A stretch of 64,000 nucleotides of DNA from Chloroflexota bacterium (GCA_021786385.1 JAJYNJ010000027.1:125632-189631); one strand, 5' to 3'. Counted from the stretch's first letter, positions 16,879 to 27,102 are shown. Notes: a model not told the origin generated them from the sequence alone. Translations and numbers: made by a program.

Positions 16879-18147
16879 TCAGACGACCTTCCGCAGCGGC
16901 GCCCCACCGGGCGCCACGAGCAGCTCGCCCAGCTGCACACGGGGCACGATCTCGTACACCTGCAGGTCGTACTCGGCCAGGGCGTGACGCACCGCCCGCA
17001 GCGCCCGGGTGGCCTCCTCCTGCGCCGTCGAGCGTGCCACCCGGCCGCCGCTGGGCGCGGCGAGCGTCGCGTACGCGACCGCGTCGAGATGGCAGACCGC
17101 GACGCCGACGCCCCGAGCCCGCAGCGCGGCGAGCGGGCGAACCCATGCCGTCTCGAGCGAGGGCGTGACCACCACCGCCGTCATCCCGCGGCGCAGCCGA
17201 CCAAGCCCCTGGACCAGCAACTCAACCAGCGGGACCGCGCCGTTCGCCTGCGCGGCGGCCAGGAGCTGCATCAGCTTCTGGTGCTGCCGCGGGCCGCGAT
17301 CAGCGGGCAGGACCGGCAGTTGTCGCCCGGCCGAGGTCAGCCCGACTGCGCGGTTCTCGGCGAGCGCCCGGGCTCCCACCGCGGCGGCGACGCGGACCGC
17401 GGCCTCGAGGGTCGATTCGTCGCCCCGTCCAGTCTGGACCGCCGGGTCGAGGTCGAGGAAGATCCAGACGTCGGCCGCCTGCTCCAGATCGAACTCCCGG
17501 ACGTAGAGTTCCTGCTGACGCACCGTGGTCGGCCAGTGAATGCGGTGGTAGGCATCGCCTGGCAGATAGGGGCGCACCGACGTCACGAGCGGCGTGGTCT
17601 GGAACGTGCGCTCCCGGCTCGCATGGGTCCCGTCCAGAGAGGTGGCCGGCACGCGCCAGAACGGCAGCGGCTCGACCCGCGGGTAGACCACCAGCGTCGC
17701 GCCCCGCCCGACGCCCGCCGACGCCTCGAAGAGCCCGAACGGGTCGCTCGTGCGGATCTGGAGCGGATCGATGTGAAAGTGACCGCGCCGCGTGAGGGGG
17801 ACCCGCGCGATCCACGTGCGTTCGCCGCGTGGCGGCAGCGCGAGCGCCCGACCCGGAAGTGGCGCCGGCAGCGTCGAGGCGTGCTCGACCTCCAGCCACG
17901 GCTTGGGCAGCCAGCTGGTGTTGCGCAGCGTATAGGTGACGCGCAGCTGCTCGCCCACCGAGCCGTGCAATTGACTGAGCGCGTACCCGGCCTCGAGATC
18001 GGCCAGGCCGAGCCGCGTCACGACATACGCGCCCCCGCCGACCAGCAGCACCAGATAGACGAGGAAGAAGAGGAAGTCGGCGCCCGTCGAGAAGGCGCCC
18101 ACCACCAGGGCGGAGACGAGGACCAGCAGTTGCAGCCGGCCGATCAT
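16879..18147 (-). CDS. DUF58 family protein
   Basis: A 422-residue DUF58 protein with two N-terminal membrane helices (about residues 5-25 and 26-48), an extracytoplasmic beta-rich region, and the family signature around YHRIHWPTTVRQQELYVREFD. The C-terminal half has a von Willebrand-A-like character (IFLDLDPAV). DUF58 proteins are encoded with MoxR ATPases and are considered their partners in maturing membrane or periplasmic complexes. Here the gene sits between moxR and the transglutaminase, all on the minus strand, and is probably in one operon. Confidence 0.9.
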   Translation of the reverse strand: MIGRLQLLVLVSALVVGAFSTGADFLFFLVYLVLLVGGGAYVVTRLGLADLEAGYALSQLHGSVGEQLRVTYTLRNTSWLPKPWLEVEHASTLPAPLPGRALALPPRGERTWIARVPLTRRGHFHIDPLQIRTSDPFGLFEASAGVGRGATLVVYPRVEPLPFWRVPATSLDGTHASRERTFQTTPLVTSVRPYLPGDAYHRIHWPTTVRQQELYVREFDLEQAADVWIFLDLDPAVQTGRGDESTLEAAVRVAAAVGARALAENRAVGLTSAGRQLPVLPADRGPRQHQKLMQLLAAAQANGAVPLVELLVQGLGRLRRGMTAVVVTPSLETAWVRPLAALRARGVGVAVCHLDAVAYATLAAPSGGRVARSTAQEEATRALRAVRHALAEYDLQVYEIVPRVQLGELLVAPGGAPLRKVV

Positions 18148-18168
18148 GGCACGCCGCTCCGCGGTGCG

Positions 18169-19137
<969 letters not shown>

Positions 19138-19284
19138 TCGATCCTCCCCTGCTGCACGACACCGCTCCTGACCGCTCACCGCCGGGCCGGATCGCCCCGT
19201 CATGGTACGTCACGTACCTTCCCGCGGTTCCCGAGCCGCTGGCGGAGCGCGCGGGCCGGGTGGCGACCCGCGAGGGCCGCGGCG

Positions 19285-19479
19285 TCAGTCGCCACGCAGC
19301 GTCAGCGCACCCGCCCAGAGCGTCATCAGGCCACCGAGACAGCCGAAGACCGCCAGCGGCAGCTCACCAGCCAGCCACGCGGCCGCGCCCATAGCGAAGA
19401 AGGCCGCCGCCATGGCCAGCGCGACGAGCAGCAGCAAGACCCGTTCGACGAGCGGTCGGCTGCGGCGCGCTCGGCTCAC
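19285..19479 (-). CDS. Small two-helix membrane protein
   Basis: A 64-residue product with a basic N-terminus (SRARRSRPLVERV) and two hydrophobic segments at about residues 12-34 and 38-60. It has a GTG start and no clear ribosome site. It follows the pbpA gene by 46 bases on the same strand and could be the last gene of that cluster. No family is recognised, and the small size makes the call uncertain. Confidence 0.5.
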   Translation of the reverse strand: MSRARRSRPLVERVLLLLVALAMAAAFFAMGAAAWLAGELPLAVFGCLGGLMTLWAGALTLRGD

Positions 19480-19525
19480 CGCACGCAGTGCTTGGCCGAC
19501 GCGGGACCGGCGACTCGGGCCTCGT

Positions 19526-21076
19526 TCACGGCGTGCCGCCGGCCTGCAGCGCGAGGTAGTCCGCCATCAGCCGGCCGGCCAGCGGGGCCGCCTCGGTGGC
19601 GCCGGATCCCGCACGTTCCAAGAGCACCGCGACGGCGATCTTCGCCCCCTGGACGGGTGCGAACCCGACGAACCACGAATGGGGCTCCCCCGAGCCGCCG
19701 AGCTGGGCGGTGCCGGTCTTGCCGGCGGTCGGGACACCTGGCACCTTCGCCAGCCCCGCGAACGGGATCCCCCAGGCGCCCTCGACCGCCTGCTCCATCG
19801 CCGCCGCGATGGTCGCGGCCGTGCCCGGGTCGGTCACCGTCCGCCAGCGCACCGGGGCGCGCGGCTGGAACGTCCCGTCGGCGGCACGGGTCCCGATCAC
19901 GAGGTGGGGCTCCATCAGCACCCCGCCGTTCGCGATCGTGGCGGCGACCAGCGCCATCTGGAGCGGCGTGACCAGCACCTCGGCCTGGCCATACGCGGCG
20001 TTCGCCAGCTCGACGCGGTCCTTGAAGCCGCCGAGCGGTCCGCCACCGCTGGTGACCTGGCTGGCCGCCGTGGGCAGGTCGAACGGGAGCGGGCTGCCGA
20101 AGCCAAGCCGCGCCGCCCACTGCACGAGGGCCGGGCCCCCCACCGCCAGGCCGACATGCGCGAAGTAGATGTTGCAGGAGACTTCGAGCGCCTGCGTGTA
20201 GTCGAGCGCGATGCCGTCTGTGAACGGGTGATGGCCATCGATCACGCGGTAGCCATCGACGAGGAAACCCGTCTTCTCCTCCGCCGGCTGGTCGGGGTAC
20301 GTGGTCTGCGGCGTGATCGCGCCCGACCCAAGCCCGGCGATCGACGTCACGAGCTTGAAGACCGAGCCCGGCACGAAGCGCCCCTGCGTGGCGCGATCGA
20401 GCAGCGGGGACGCAGGGTCCTGGGTGAGCCGTGTGAATGCCGCCGCGCCGCTGGTCGGGTTGACCACCGCGTTCGGATCGAACCCGGGCGTGCTCACCAG
20501 TGCCAGGATCTGCCCGTTGGCCGGGTCGATCGCCACCACCGCGCCGCGCCGGTCGCCCATCAGCCGCTCGGCGTCCCGCTGCAGGCGCATGTCGATTCCC
20601 AGCACGACGTCTTGCGGCTGGTACAGGTGGAAGCGCAGCTTGCGGAGCAGCAGGTCGGTCTCCGACTGGCCAGTCAGGCCCACGAGCACGCCGTCCTCCG
20701 CGGCCTCCAGTCCGGCCGTCCCGAACCGCGGGCTGCGATAGCCCAGCAACGGCCCGAGGGACGCGTCGGGCAGGTACTCTCGCAGCACGCTCCCGTCGGC
20801 GAGCCGCACCGACTTCGCCAGCACCGTCCCGCGCGCGTCCAGGATGCGGCCGGGCAACACGGCCTGCTGCGCGGCCTGGAGCAGCGGGTTGCCGGGATCC
20901 AGCGTGAGGGCATCGGCACGGACCACCTGCCAGTACGTGAGCATCCCGGCGATCAGCGCATAGGCAAGGCCGAGCGCCAACGCCACGCGCAGTACCGAAG
21001 GACCGATGCGTGGCGCGACCAACTCCTCGGGTGCGCGCTGCGGCGCGCCACCCCGGGTGCGGCGGTGCAGCTTCAC
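19526..21076 (-). CDS. pbpA: Class B penicillin-binding protein (PbpA/FtsI type)
   Basis: Membrane-anchored peptidoglycan transpeptidase. An N-terminal basic segment precedes one membrane helix (about residues 22-42), then a dimerisation/pedestal region, then the transpeptidase domain with SxxK as SVFK in GSVFKLVTSIAG, SxN as SCN in VSCNIYFAHVG, and KTG in AGKTGTAQLGG. GTG 21076 overlaps the SEDS gene stop (GTGA), so the longer open frame upstream is not used. The 516-residue length fits the actinobacterial PbpA type. It should form a SEDS-bPBP pair with the upstream protein for wall elongation. Confidence 0.95.
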   Translation of the reverse strand: MKLHRRTRGGAPQRAPEELVAPRIGPSVLRVALALGLAYALIAGMLTYWQVVRADALTLDPGNPLLQAAQQAVLPGRILDARGTVLAKSVRLADGSVLREYLPDASLGPLLGYRSPRFGTAGLEAAEDGVLVGLTGQSETDLLLRKLRFHLYQPQDVVLGIDMRLQRDAERLMGDRRGAVVAIDPANGQILALVSTPGFDPNAVVNPTSGAAAFTRLTQDPASPLLDRATQGRFVPGSVFKLVTSIAGLGSGAITPQTTYPDQPAEEKTGFLVDGYRVIDGHHPFTDGIALDYTQALEVSCNIYFAHVGLAVGGPALVQWAARLGFGSPLPFDLPTAASQVTSGGGPLGGFKDRVELANAAYGQAEVLVTPLQMALVAATIANGGVLMEPHLVIGTRAADGTFQPRAPVRWRTVTDPGTAATIAAAMEQAVEGAWGIPFAGLAKVPGVPTAGKTGTAQLGGSGEPHSWFVGFAPVQGAKIAVAVLLERAGSGATEAAPLAGRLMADYLALQAGGTP

Positions 21077-22485
21077 GACGACCCTCCGACCGGCCGAGCG
21101 AACCGTCGCGGCGGCCTGGGCGGCGGCGGCTCGACGCCCCGGTCGCTCAGCGCCAGCAGCAGCCCGACCACCAGCGCGTTGGCGGCGAGCGAGCTGCCCC
21201 CGTAACTCACGAATGGCAGCGTGATCCCGGTGAGCGGCACGAGCTTGATGTTGCCACCCACGATGATCGCCGCCTGGACCACGACCACGAGCGTCAGGCC
21301 CGCGGCCAACAACGCGCGGAAGTCGTCCTGCGCGGTGGCGGCGATGCGCAATCCGCGCTCCGCGATCACGAGGTAGCAGCCGAGGATCGCGAGGGCACCC
21401 AGCAGCCCCAGCTCCTCCGCGAGCGCCGCAAAGACGAAGTCGCTCTCGATCACGGGGATCGCGGGCGTGGCGCCCACCGAGGGGAGCCCAGCGCCGAGCC
21501 CGGTCCCGAGGATCCCGCCGCTCCCCAGCGCGTAGAGGGCCCGCAGCGTCTGGTAGCCCGCACCCTGCGGGTCCGCCCACGGGTTGAGCCAGATGTCGAT
21601 GCGCAACCGGACCACCGGGTAGAGCTCGTAGAGCACCGCGCTCCCCGCGAGGAAGAGGAGGAGCCCCAGCGCGACGTAGCTCGCCCGCGCCGTGGCGATA
21701 TAGAGCAGCACCAGGAAGACCAGGAAGTACAGGAGAGCGGATCCCAGGTCATGCTGGAAGGTGACCACGGCCAGGGTGAGCCCGAGCATGCCGAGCATCG
21801 GCACCAGATACGGGACGGGCGGCAAGCGGAACGGGCCGATCCGTGTGCTGGAGCGGGCAAGCAGCTCGCGGTTGTCTGTCAGATACCCGGCGAGGAAGAT
21901 CACCAAGATCACCTTGACCAGCTCGGATGGCTGGCCGCAGAGCGGGCCGACGCACAGGTCGAGCAGAGCTCCGTTGACGTCCCGTCCGAACACGAAGACG
22001 GCCGCCAGCAGTGCGATGCCGGCGGCGGCCCACGTGTACTTGTACAGGCGCAGCCAGTTGTCGCTCCGCACGATGATCGCCAGCACGCCGAGGAGCAGCA
22101 GCGACAAGAGCAGCCAGCCGAGCTGTAGCTGCGCGAGGCCGAGTTCGCGCCCGAAGAACCGCTGCACGACCAGGTCCTGCGGCAGCCGCTCCATCACCAG
22201 CAGCGAGAGCCCGCCGAGCAGCGCCACTGTCGGAAGCAGCACCTGGTCCATGCGCCGGCCCGCCAGCACGAAAGCGACGTGGACCACGAAGACGACCGCC
22301 AGGTAGAGGCCCAGCAGGCGCAGCTCGCCGACCGTCAGGCGCCCCGCCAGCGTCGACGCCAACGACGCCCGACCCAGGAGCAGCGCCAACGCGACGATGG
22401 CCAGCAGGCCGAGCTCCCGGCGACGCAGTCGCGGCCGCACGCCGAGGCCGATCCGACGTGTGGTGGCCGGCGCGGTCGCGCTCAT
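21073..22485 (-). CDS. SEDS peptidoglycan glycosyltransferase (FtsW/RodA family)
   Basis: A polytopic membrane glycosyltransferase (470 residues, about 12 helices) that polymerises lipid II. SEDS signatures are present: QPSELVKVILVIFLAGYL, FQHDLGSALLYFLVFLVLLY, and the Asp/Glu-containing loop IPVIESDFVFAALAEELGLLG, followed by GITLPFVSYGGSS near the C-terminus. It has an N-terminal extension with extra helices, as in actinobacterial RodA of the fhaAB cluster. The start ATG 22485 overlaps the fhaB stop (ATGA), and the stop overlaps pbpA (GTGA). Confidence 0.95.
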   Translation of the reverse strand: MSATAPATTRRIGLGVRPRLRRRELGLLAIVALALLLGRASLASTLAGRLTVGELRLLGLYLAVVFVVHVAFVLAGRRMDQVLLPTVALLGGLSLLVMERLPQDLVVQRFFGRELGLAQLQLGWLLLSLLLLGVLAIIVRSDNWLRLYKYTWAAAGIALLAAVFVFGRDVNGALLDLCVGPLCGQPSELVKVILVIFLAGYLTDNRELLARSSTRIGPFRLPPVPYLVPMLGMLGLTLAVVTFQHDLGSALLYFLVFLVLLYIATARASYVALGLLLFLAGSAVLYELYPVVRLRIDIWLNPWADPQGAGYQTLRALYALGSGGILGTGLGAGLPSVGATPAIPVIESDFVFAALAEELGLLGALAILGCYLVIAERGLRIAATAQDDFRALLAAGLTLVVVVQAAIIVGGNIKLVPLTGITLPFVSYGGSSLAANALVVGLLLALSDRGVEPPPPRPPRRFARPVGGSS

Positions 22486-22949
22486 GGCGCGCGGGCCGGT
22501 CGGGGGCGGTCCAGTCGCACGCGCAGTCGACCCACCTGCACCTCATCGCCGAAGCCGAGCGGCGCGACGCCGGCGACTGGCGCCCCGTTGAGATACGTCC
22601 CGTTGGTGCTGTGGCGGTCCTCCAGGTACCATGTTCGGCCGCGAAACGTCAGCACGGCATGCTCGGCGGAGACGAACGGGTCGTCGACCGCGATCGTGTT
22701 GTTGACATCGCGGCCGATCGTGGTGACCGCATCGAGCGCATAGGACGCCCCCACGGGCGGACCCCCTTCGAACGACGCGACGACTACCAGCCGCCCGAGT
22801 TCTGGGGGTGCGGTCTCCGAGATGCTGCGGAGGTCGCGCAGCAGCAGCCGCGCCACGGCGAAGAGGAACAGGTAGAGCGCCCCGAGAAACGCCACGCGCA
22901 GCAGCCAGAGGCTGAGGGCGAACGCGTCGATGCCGCCGACGCTGTTCAT
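22482..22949 (-). CDS. fhaB: FHA-domain membrane-anchored protein (FhaB-like)
   Basis: A 155-residue protein with an N-terminal membrane helix (about residues 10-32) and a C-terminal forkhead-associated domain that binds phosphothreonine. FHA signature residues are readable: GRDVNNTI, SAEHA and DRHSTNGTYLNG. In Mycobacterium the equivalent FhaB/FipA sits beside a Ser/Thr kinase and phosphatase and regulates wall synthesis. Here it is coupled by ATGA overlaps to fhaA upstream and the SEDS gene downstream, but no kinase lies in the window. Confidence 0.92.
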   Translation of the reverse strand: MNSVGGIDAFALSLWLLRVAFLGALYLFLFAVARLLLRDLRSISETAPPELGRLVVVASFEGGPPVGASYALDAVTTIGRDVNNTIAVDDPFVSAEHAVLTFRGRTWYLEDRHSTNGTYLNGAPVAGVAPLGFGDEVQVGRLRVRLDRPRPARAP

Positions 22950-23734
22950 CCGGCGGTCGCGACCGTCACCGTCGAGTCGCCCAGCTGCAGCACGTCACCG
23001 GGTCCGAGGGCCACTTCGCGCACGCGGCTGCCGTTGACGAAGGAACCGTTCGTGCTCCCCAGGTCCGTGTAGACGAGACCGCCCTGGCGCGCCGCGAGGA
23101 GACCGTGCCACCGTGAGACCCGCGCGTCGAGGAGGACCAGATCGTTGTCCGCGTCGCGGCCGATGCGGATACTCGCCGCGCGCACAGCGAACTCGCGTGG
23201 AGCAGCGAGCGGGGTCCGCACCAGCAACGTCGCGTACGGGACGCGGGGCGCCGGCACCTCGAAGACCATCGTCGCCCCCCACGGCGGTTGCTCCGCAGCG
23301 GCCGTGCCGGGGTCGTCTTGGGTGGGCGCTGCCCGCACCGGGCCGGAGCGCGCGGCGGTCGCGCCGCTAGGCGCCGGCGTCACGCGTGCGAAGGATGCAT
23401 CCACCAGCACCTCGCCCGGGGGGACCATCGGGTCCGCGGCCAGCTCCACCGACGGCCGCCCCGGCAGGCGATACCCGTGGCGCCGGGCGTGCACGACGAG
23501 CGCACCGGCAAAGGCCGGCACCGTATCGCCGAGCCCCGCCAGGTCGTCCGGATGGACGCGCACCTCGTAGCGGTCGGGCACGTAACCGCCGGGGCCCCGC
23601 CGGGCGCCGTCCATCGCGCGTTCCAGGCGGTGGCGCACCTGCACAGGCTCGACGCCAGTGCCGAACAGGCGTGCGGCTGGTCGCTCGAAGATGCGCTCGA
23701 TCAGCCGCTCGAGCGCAGTGAGTGGGCCGCTCAT
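22946..23734 (-). CDS. fhaA: FhaA-like protein: DUF3662 plus FHA domain
   Basis: A 262-residue protein. The N-terminal DUF3662 region begins ALERLIERIFERPAARLFG and carries VQVRHRLERAMD; the C-terminal FHA domain has IGRDADNDLVLLD, VSRWHG and DLGSTNGSFVNG. FhaA proteins bind phosphorylated partners such as the MurJ regulator in mycobacteria. ATG 23734 is chosen as the first Met of the conserved region; the upstream frame is Pro-rich and unlikely. First gene of the fhaA-fhaB-SEDS-pbpA cluster. Confidence 0.9.
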   Translation of the reverse strand: MSGPLTALERLIERIFERPAARLFGTGVEPVQVRHRLERAMDGARRGPGGYVPDRYEVRVHPDDLAGLGDTVPAFAGALVVHARRHGYRLPGRPSVELAADPMVPPGEVLVDASFARVTPAPSGATAARSGPVRAAPTQDDPGTAAAEQPPWGATMVFEVPAPRVPYATLLVRTPLAAPREFAVRAASIRIGRDADNDLVLLDARVSRWHGLLAARQGGLVYTDLGSTNGSFVNGSRVREVALGPGDVLQLGDSTVTVATAG

Positions 23735-23905
23735 CGGATGGCCGAGTCTAGCACCGGCGCTCCCGGGCCAAACCGGCCCGGGTCGCGGCTGTGGCGACGG
23801 AGGACGATTGGCCCGCTGGGCCTTGCCAGAGGTGGGGGATGACGACGGCATCGAACTCTGTACGCTGTACGCAACTCCGCGGAGGTTGCGAGGCTTCGCC
23901 CCGGG

Positions 23906-24757
23906 ATGACCGAGATCCTCACCGAGTCGTACTGCGAACGGTGCGGCGCGAAATTCACGTTCGAGTCGGCGTCAGCCGCGGGCGGCCCGCTCACCCGCGC
24001 GCGCACGCTGGTGCGGGGGCTGCGCAACTACGTGACCTCCGACGAGTCGCTCGACGAGGCGTTGGCCGAGGCGCGTCGCGAGGAGCAGCGCGAGGCCTCC
24101 GGGCTGCAGCTTCGCGCCTTCCACGAGACCTTCAACTTCTGCTTCTCGTGTCGCCAGTACACCTGCCGCGACTGCTGGAACGAGGGCGCGGGACGCTGCC
24201 GTTCGTGTGCGCCGCTGCCGGACCGGCCCGATCCGCTCGAGCTGCGCGGACTGCCACCGGAATCAGCGCCGCGGCCAGCAGCCCACCTGGAGCCGGCGCC
24301 GGCCGAGGTGCCGGCGTGGCCCGCCCGCGACCTCGTGCGGTCCGACGGCGGTGCGACGTCGGCGGGCGAGATGCCCGCGCGGCCCCCGCAGCCCGCCGCG
24401 CCCCTGCCCTGGTCGCGTGTCCCGGTCCGACCGCCCCAACCGCCGGCCCAGGCGCCCGCGCCTTGGCAGATCGTCGCGCCCGATGAGCCCCCTGCCGCGC
24501 CGGCCGGACCTGCAGCCCAACCAGGTGGCGCGCGAGAACGGCCCGTCGCGCCGGCGAGTCCGATCGGCTGGATGCTGCGCCACCCGGAGAATGCGCAGCC
24601 GCAGGTGTCGCCGCGGGTGACGCGCAGCGTGTGGGAAGAATCGACCCGCGACATCGTCAGTCGCCCGGGCTCCGGCGTCCAGGCCTGCCAGGGCTGCGGC
24701 CTCCCACTGTCGGCGAGCGCGCGCTTCTGCCGGCGCTGCGGTGCCCGCCAGATCTGA
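23906..24757 (+). CDS. Zinc-ribbon protein with a Pro/Ala-rich linker
   Basis: A 283-residue protein with metal-binding Cys clusters at both ends. The N-terminus has CERCG, then FCFSCRQYTCRDCW and CRSCA, a multi-zinc-ribbon arrangement. Residues 110-245 are Pro/Ala-rich low complexity. The C-terminus is a classic zinc ribbon with CQGCG and FCRRCG. No catalytic motif is seen. The layout suggests an adaptor that binds protein or nucleic acid. It is divergent from fhaA, with no obvious operon partner. Confidence 0.75.
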   Translation: MTEILTESYCERCGAKFTFESASAAGGPLTRARTLVRGLRNYVTSDESLDEALAEARREEQREASGLQLRAFHETFNFCFSCRQYTCRDCWNEGAGRCRSCAPLPDRPDPLELRGLPPESAPRPAAHLEPAPAEVPAWPARDLVRSDGGATSAGEMPARPPQPAAPLPWSRVPVRPPQPPAQAPAPWQIVAPDEPPAAPAGPAAQPGGARERPVAPASPIGWMLRHPENAQPQVSPRVTRSVWEESTRDIVSRPGSGVQACQGCGLPLSASARFCRRCGARQI

Positions 24758-24841
24758 TCGTCACACTGCGGCTCTGCCCCATGCGGCGCGCGCGGCGACA
24801 GCCTCGCCGGTCCCCGGCGGGCGGCCCGTCCCCGCGCCGAG

Positions 24842-25756
24842 TCATGCCTCTAGCGTCGAGGCCGCCAACTCGTCGGACTGGCGGCGCCGACATGCCCACA
24901 GCCCGGCGAGGAGGATCACCCGAAAGACCCACGTCAGCCAGAGCAGTGTCCCGATCACGGCCGCCACCGCCCCGAAGACGCTGAGCGCCCCCACCAAACG
25001 GGGAGCGAGCAGCGCATAGGCCGCCGTCAGCGACGCCACGACGGTCCCGGCCACGAGCGCCGGCACCGCTGCTTCGCGCAGGGTGGGCGGCGCCGTAGGA
25101 ACCAGCCGGTAGACGGCCAGGATGGCGGCGCTCGCGAGCATGGCGCCCGCACCCGGGTTGGCGATCCGCCAGAGGGTCCGGTCCGCGGGGAGCAGATCGC
25201 CTTCGACTGCCGACCACGCCGCGCCGAGCGCCAGCAGCGCCGCGACCGCCAGGAAGATGAGCGCCACCGCCAGCAATCCGCGCAACCGCCGTTCGACCAT
25301 GCCGCGGGGCCGCCCACCGGGAAAGACCCGCCGTAACGCGTCGTCGAGTGCGCCGTAGACCCCACCGCTCGTCCAGGCGAGACCCAGGAGCGCCAGCGCC
25401 GAGTACGTGGCCCGGCCCGTGGCGAACTGGCGCAACATGCCGCGCACCGGCCCCTCCAGACCTGGTACCAGCCGCGCCGCCCGCTCGAGGAGCGCGGCAC
25501 GGACCATCGGGTCGCCGGAGAGGAGCCCCACCGCGACCGCGAGCAGTAGCAAGAGCACGAGGAAGCCGACCAACGCCCGGAGCGCGAGCGCCGCCGCCAG
25601 CAGATCCCCGCCGATCTCCGAAAACTCGTCGAGCAGGTCGCGCAGCTCGACCGCCCGCCGGTCGCCGGCGACCCGCCGAATGGCCCTCGCCAGGGCCGAC
25701 CCCCGGCGCGGCTCGAGTTGCCGGAGCCGGGCCCTCTCCGCGCGGCCGACGGCCAA
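24842..25756 (-). CDS. YihY/UPF0761 family membrane protein
   Basis: A 304-residue polytopic protein of the YihY (formerly RNase BN-like) family with about six helices. The signature GLAWTSGGVYGALDDALRRVF corresponds to the conserved W-x-S-x-G-x3-A-L region. TTG 25756 is used as start because GGAGG lies 6 bases upstream, inside the end of the preceding HTH gene. The function of YihY proteins is unresolved; lipid or transporter roles have been proposed, and the original RNase assignment was withdrawn. Confidence 0.85.
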   Translation of the reverse strand: MAVGRAERARLRQLEPRRGSALARAIRRVAGDRRAVELRDLLDEFSEIGGDLLAAALALRALVGFLVLLLLLAVAVGLLSGDPMVRAALLERAARLVPGLEGPVRGMLRQFATGRATYSALALLGLAWTSGGVYGALDDALRRVFPGGRPRGMVERRLRGLLAVALIFLAVAALLALGAAWSAVEGDLLPADRTLWRIANPGAGAMLASAAILAVYRLVPTAPPTLREAAVPALVAGTVVASLTAAYALLAPRLVGALSVFGAVAAVIGTLLWLTWVFRVILLAGLWACRRRQSDELAASTLEA

Positions 25757-25757
25757 C

Positions 25758-26030
25758 TTAGGCCTCCAGGTCCTCGAAGAGGGCCTCCTGCCCCGGCGTG
25801 TCGACGGGCAGGCGGCGCGGCACGTCTGGCACGCCGGGGCGCCCGCGGGGACGCAGCATCGCCCTGATCTGCGAGCGCCGCACGTAGATCAGGCGGCCCG
25901 GCCGTGTGCTTTGGATCTTCCCGTCGCGGGCCCAGCGCGCCAGTGTCGACCGGCTCACGCGGATGTTGGCCGCGGCGAAGACCGCGCTCGCTTCCGCCAG
26001 GGTGATCCAGTCGGACGGCGGCCTGGGCAC
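25758..26030 (-). CDS. Small MerR/excisionase-type HTH protein
   Basis: A 90-residue protein whose core (DWITLAEASAVF, VSRSTLARWARDGKIQSTR, GRLIYVRRSQI) matches a winged helix-turn-helix of the MerR/Xis class, as used for promoter or att-site binding. GTG 26030 starts one base after the FmdB stop. The C-terminal tail is Pro/Arg-rich. There is no effector domain, so it may be an architectural DNA-binding protein or a small regulator of the YihY gene, whose start lies 1 base past this stop. Confidence 0.72.
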   Translation of the reverse strand: MPRPPSDWITLAEASAVFAAANIRVSRSTLARWARDGKIQSTRPGRLIYVRRSQIRAMLRPRGRPGVPDVPRRLPVDTPGQEALFEDLEA

Positions 26031-26031
26031 G

Positions 26032-26349
26032 TCAGTCGGCGCCCGACCCGCCCGCTTCGCCCCCGCCGGTCGCCGACGTGCCTCCACCGGCCCCTGCCGA
26101 GCCCCCGGTCTCGCCCGCTCCACCCGACGACGTCCCGCCGGCGCCCTTCCGGGACCCCCGCGCGCGCCCCGCCGCTTGCGCGTCCTTCTTGGCCCATCCC
26201 GAGCCCTTGAACACGATCGCCGGAGGCGAGAGCAGCTTCCGCATCGGACCGCCGCAGATCTCACAGGTCGACGGCCCGTGGGCATGGACACCGTGCGTGA
26301 CCTCCATGGTGTGGCCGCACTTCGTACAGGCGTAGTCGTAGACCGGCAA
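26032..26349 (-). CDS. FmdB-type zinc-ribbon protein
   Basis: A 105-residue FmdB/CxxC-CxxC zinc-ribbon protein. The N-terminus MPVYDYACTKCGHTMEV and the second knuckle CEICGGPMRKLLSP are diagnostic. The domain is followed by a Gly/Ala/Ser-rich tail of about 50 residues. The start is TTG 26349 with GAGGAGG 6 bases upstream. The family takes its name from a putative regulator of formamidase; molecular function is not established. Confidence 0.85.
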   Translation of the reverse strand: MPVYDYACTKCGHTMEVTHGVHAHGPSTCEICGGPMRKLLSPPAIVFKGSGWAKKDAQAAGRARGSRKGAGGTSSGGAGETGGSAGAGGGTSATGGGEAGGSGAD

Positions 26350-26367
26350 TCCGGACCTCCTCGTCGT

Positions 26368-27102
26368 CTATCCGCGTAGCAGGCGCATGCCGCATTTCGG
26401 GCAATAGAAAGCGCGCTCGTGGGCAGAGGCGAAGCCGCATGACGCGCACACGAGCCCGCCGGCGCCGGCGGCCGGGACCGGTCGCTCCGACGGCGTCAGG
26501 CCCAACGGGTGTTGACTCGCCAGCACGTTGCCGAGCAGGTTCGAGAGGATCTTCTGCGCCGTGCGGTCGGTGTCGCCACGCACGCCTTTGCCACCCCAGC
26601 CCACCACCGCCCGCACCAGCATGTCGCCGGTCGCCTCATCCCAGTGCGAGGCCACCCCGCCCACGATCGCGTTGTACTCGGGGTACCCCGACGTGTCGGT
26701 CTCGCCGTGGAGCAGGGCGACGGCGAGCGTGTCGAACGCCAGATCGACGGCACCGACGGTCTCGAGTACGAGCAGCGCGTGGCGGGCGATCGGGCTGTCG
26801 GCCTGGTGGGCCGTGAGCCATTGCATCGCCTCAGAAGGTTGCACGATGGTCGGGGCGGCGTCGCCCAGCTCGACCGGCAGCGGGTGCAGCAGGTCGATAT
26901 CGGTCTTGGCGATCCCAGCCAGCATTGCCGGGAGCTCGCGCAGCGCGGCCTGGCCGTTCTGCATGCGCACCCCTTCTGTGCTCTTCGCGCGGTAGTGGAG
27001 ACGCACCTCGAATTCCTGAGGCTCGATCTCCTCCGGCACGGGCGGGGGCGAGGGCGGGGGCTCTGCGGGCTGCTTGCGGCGCTTCAGGAACTCGAGCGGC
27101 AC
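26368..27102 (-). CDS. Uncharacterised protein with C-terminal zinc ribbon
   Basis: A 244-residue protein. A basic start is followed by a Pro-rich stretch (residues 12-25), a mixed alpha/beta region of about 170 residues with no motif I recognise, and a zinc ribbon formed by CASCG and CPKCG near the C-terminus. GTG 27102 has GGAGG 7 bases upstream and is preferred over the longer frame. It is followed at 18 bases by fmdB on the same strand, so these zinc-ribbon genes may be co-expressed. Confidence 0.65.
   Translation of the reverse strand: MPLEFLKRRKQPAEPPPSPPPVPEEIEPQEFEVRLHYRAKSTEGVRMQNGQAALRELPAMLAGIAKTDIDLLHPLPVELGDAAPTIVQPSEAMQWLTAHQADSPIARHALLVLETVGAVDLAFDTLAVALLHGETDTSGYPEYNAIVGGVASHWDEATGDMLVRAVVGWGGKGVRGDTDRTAQKILSNLLGNVLASQHPLGLTPSERPVPAAGAGGLVCASCGFASAHERAFYCPKCGMRLLRG

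Noticed and set aside
25758..26030. Excisionase-like HTH protein as a sign of an integrated element next to a tRNA
   Set aside because: The tRNA-Leu is about 9 kb away, no integrase or att repeat is seen, and the gene is tightly packed between chromosomal genes.
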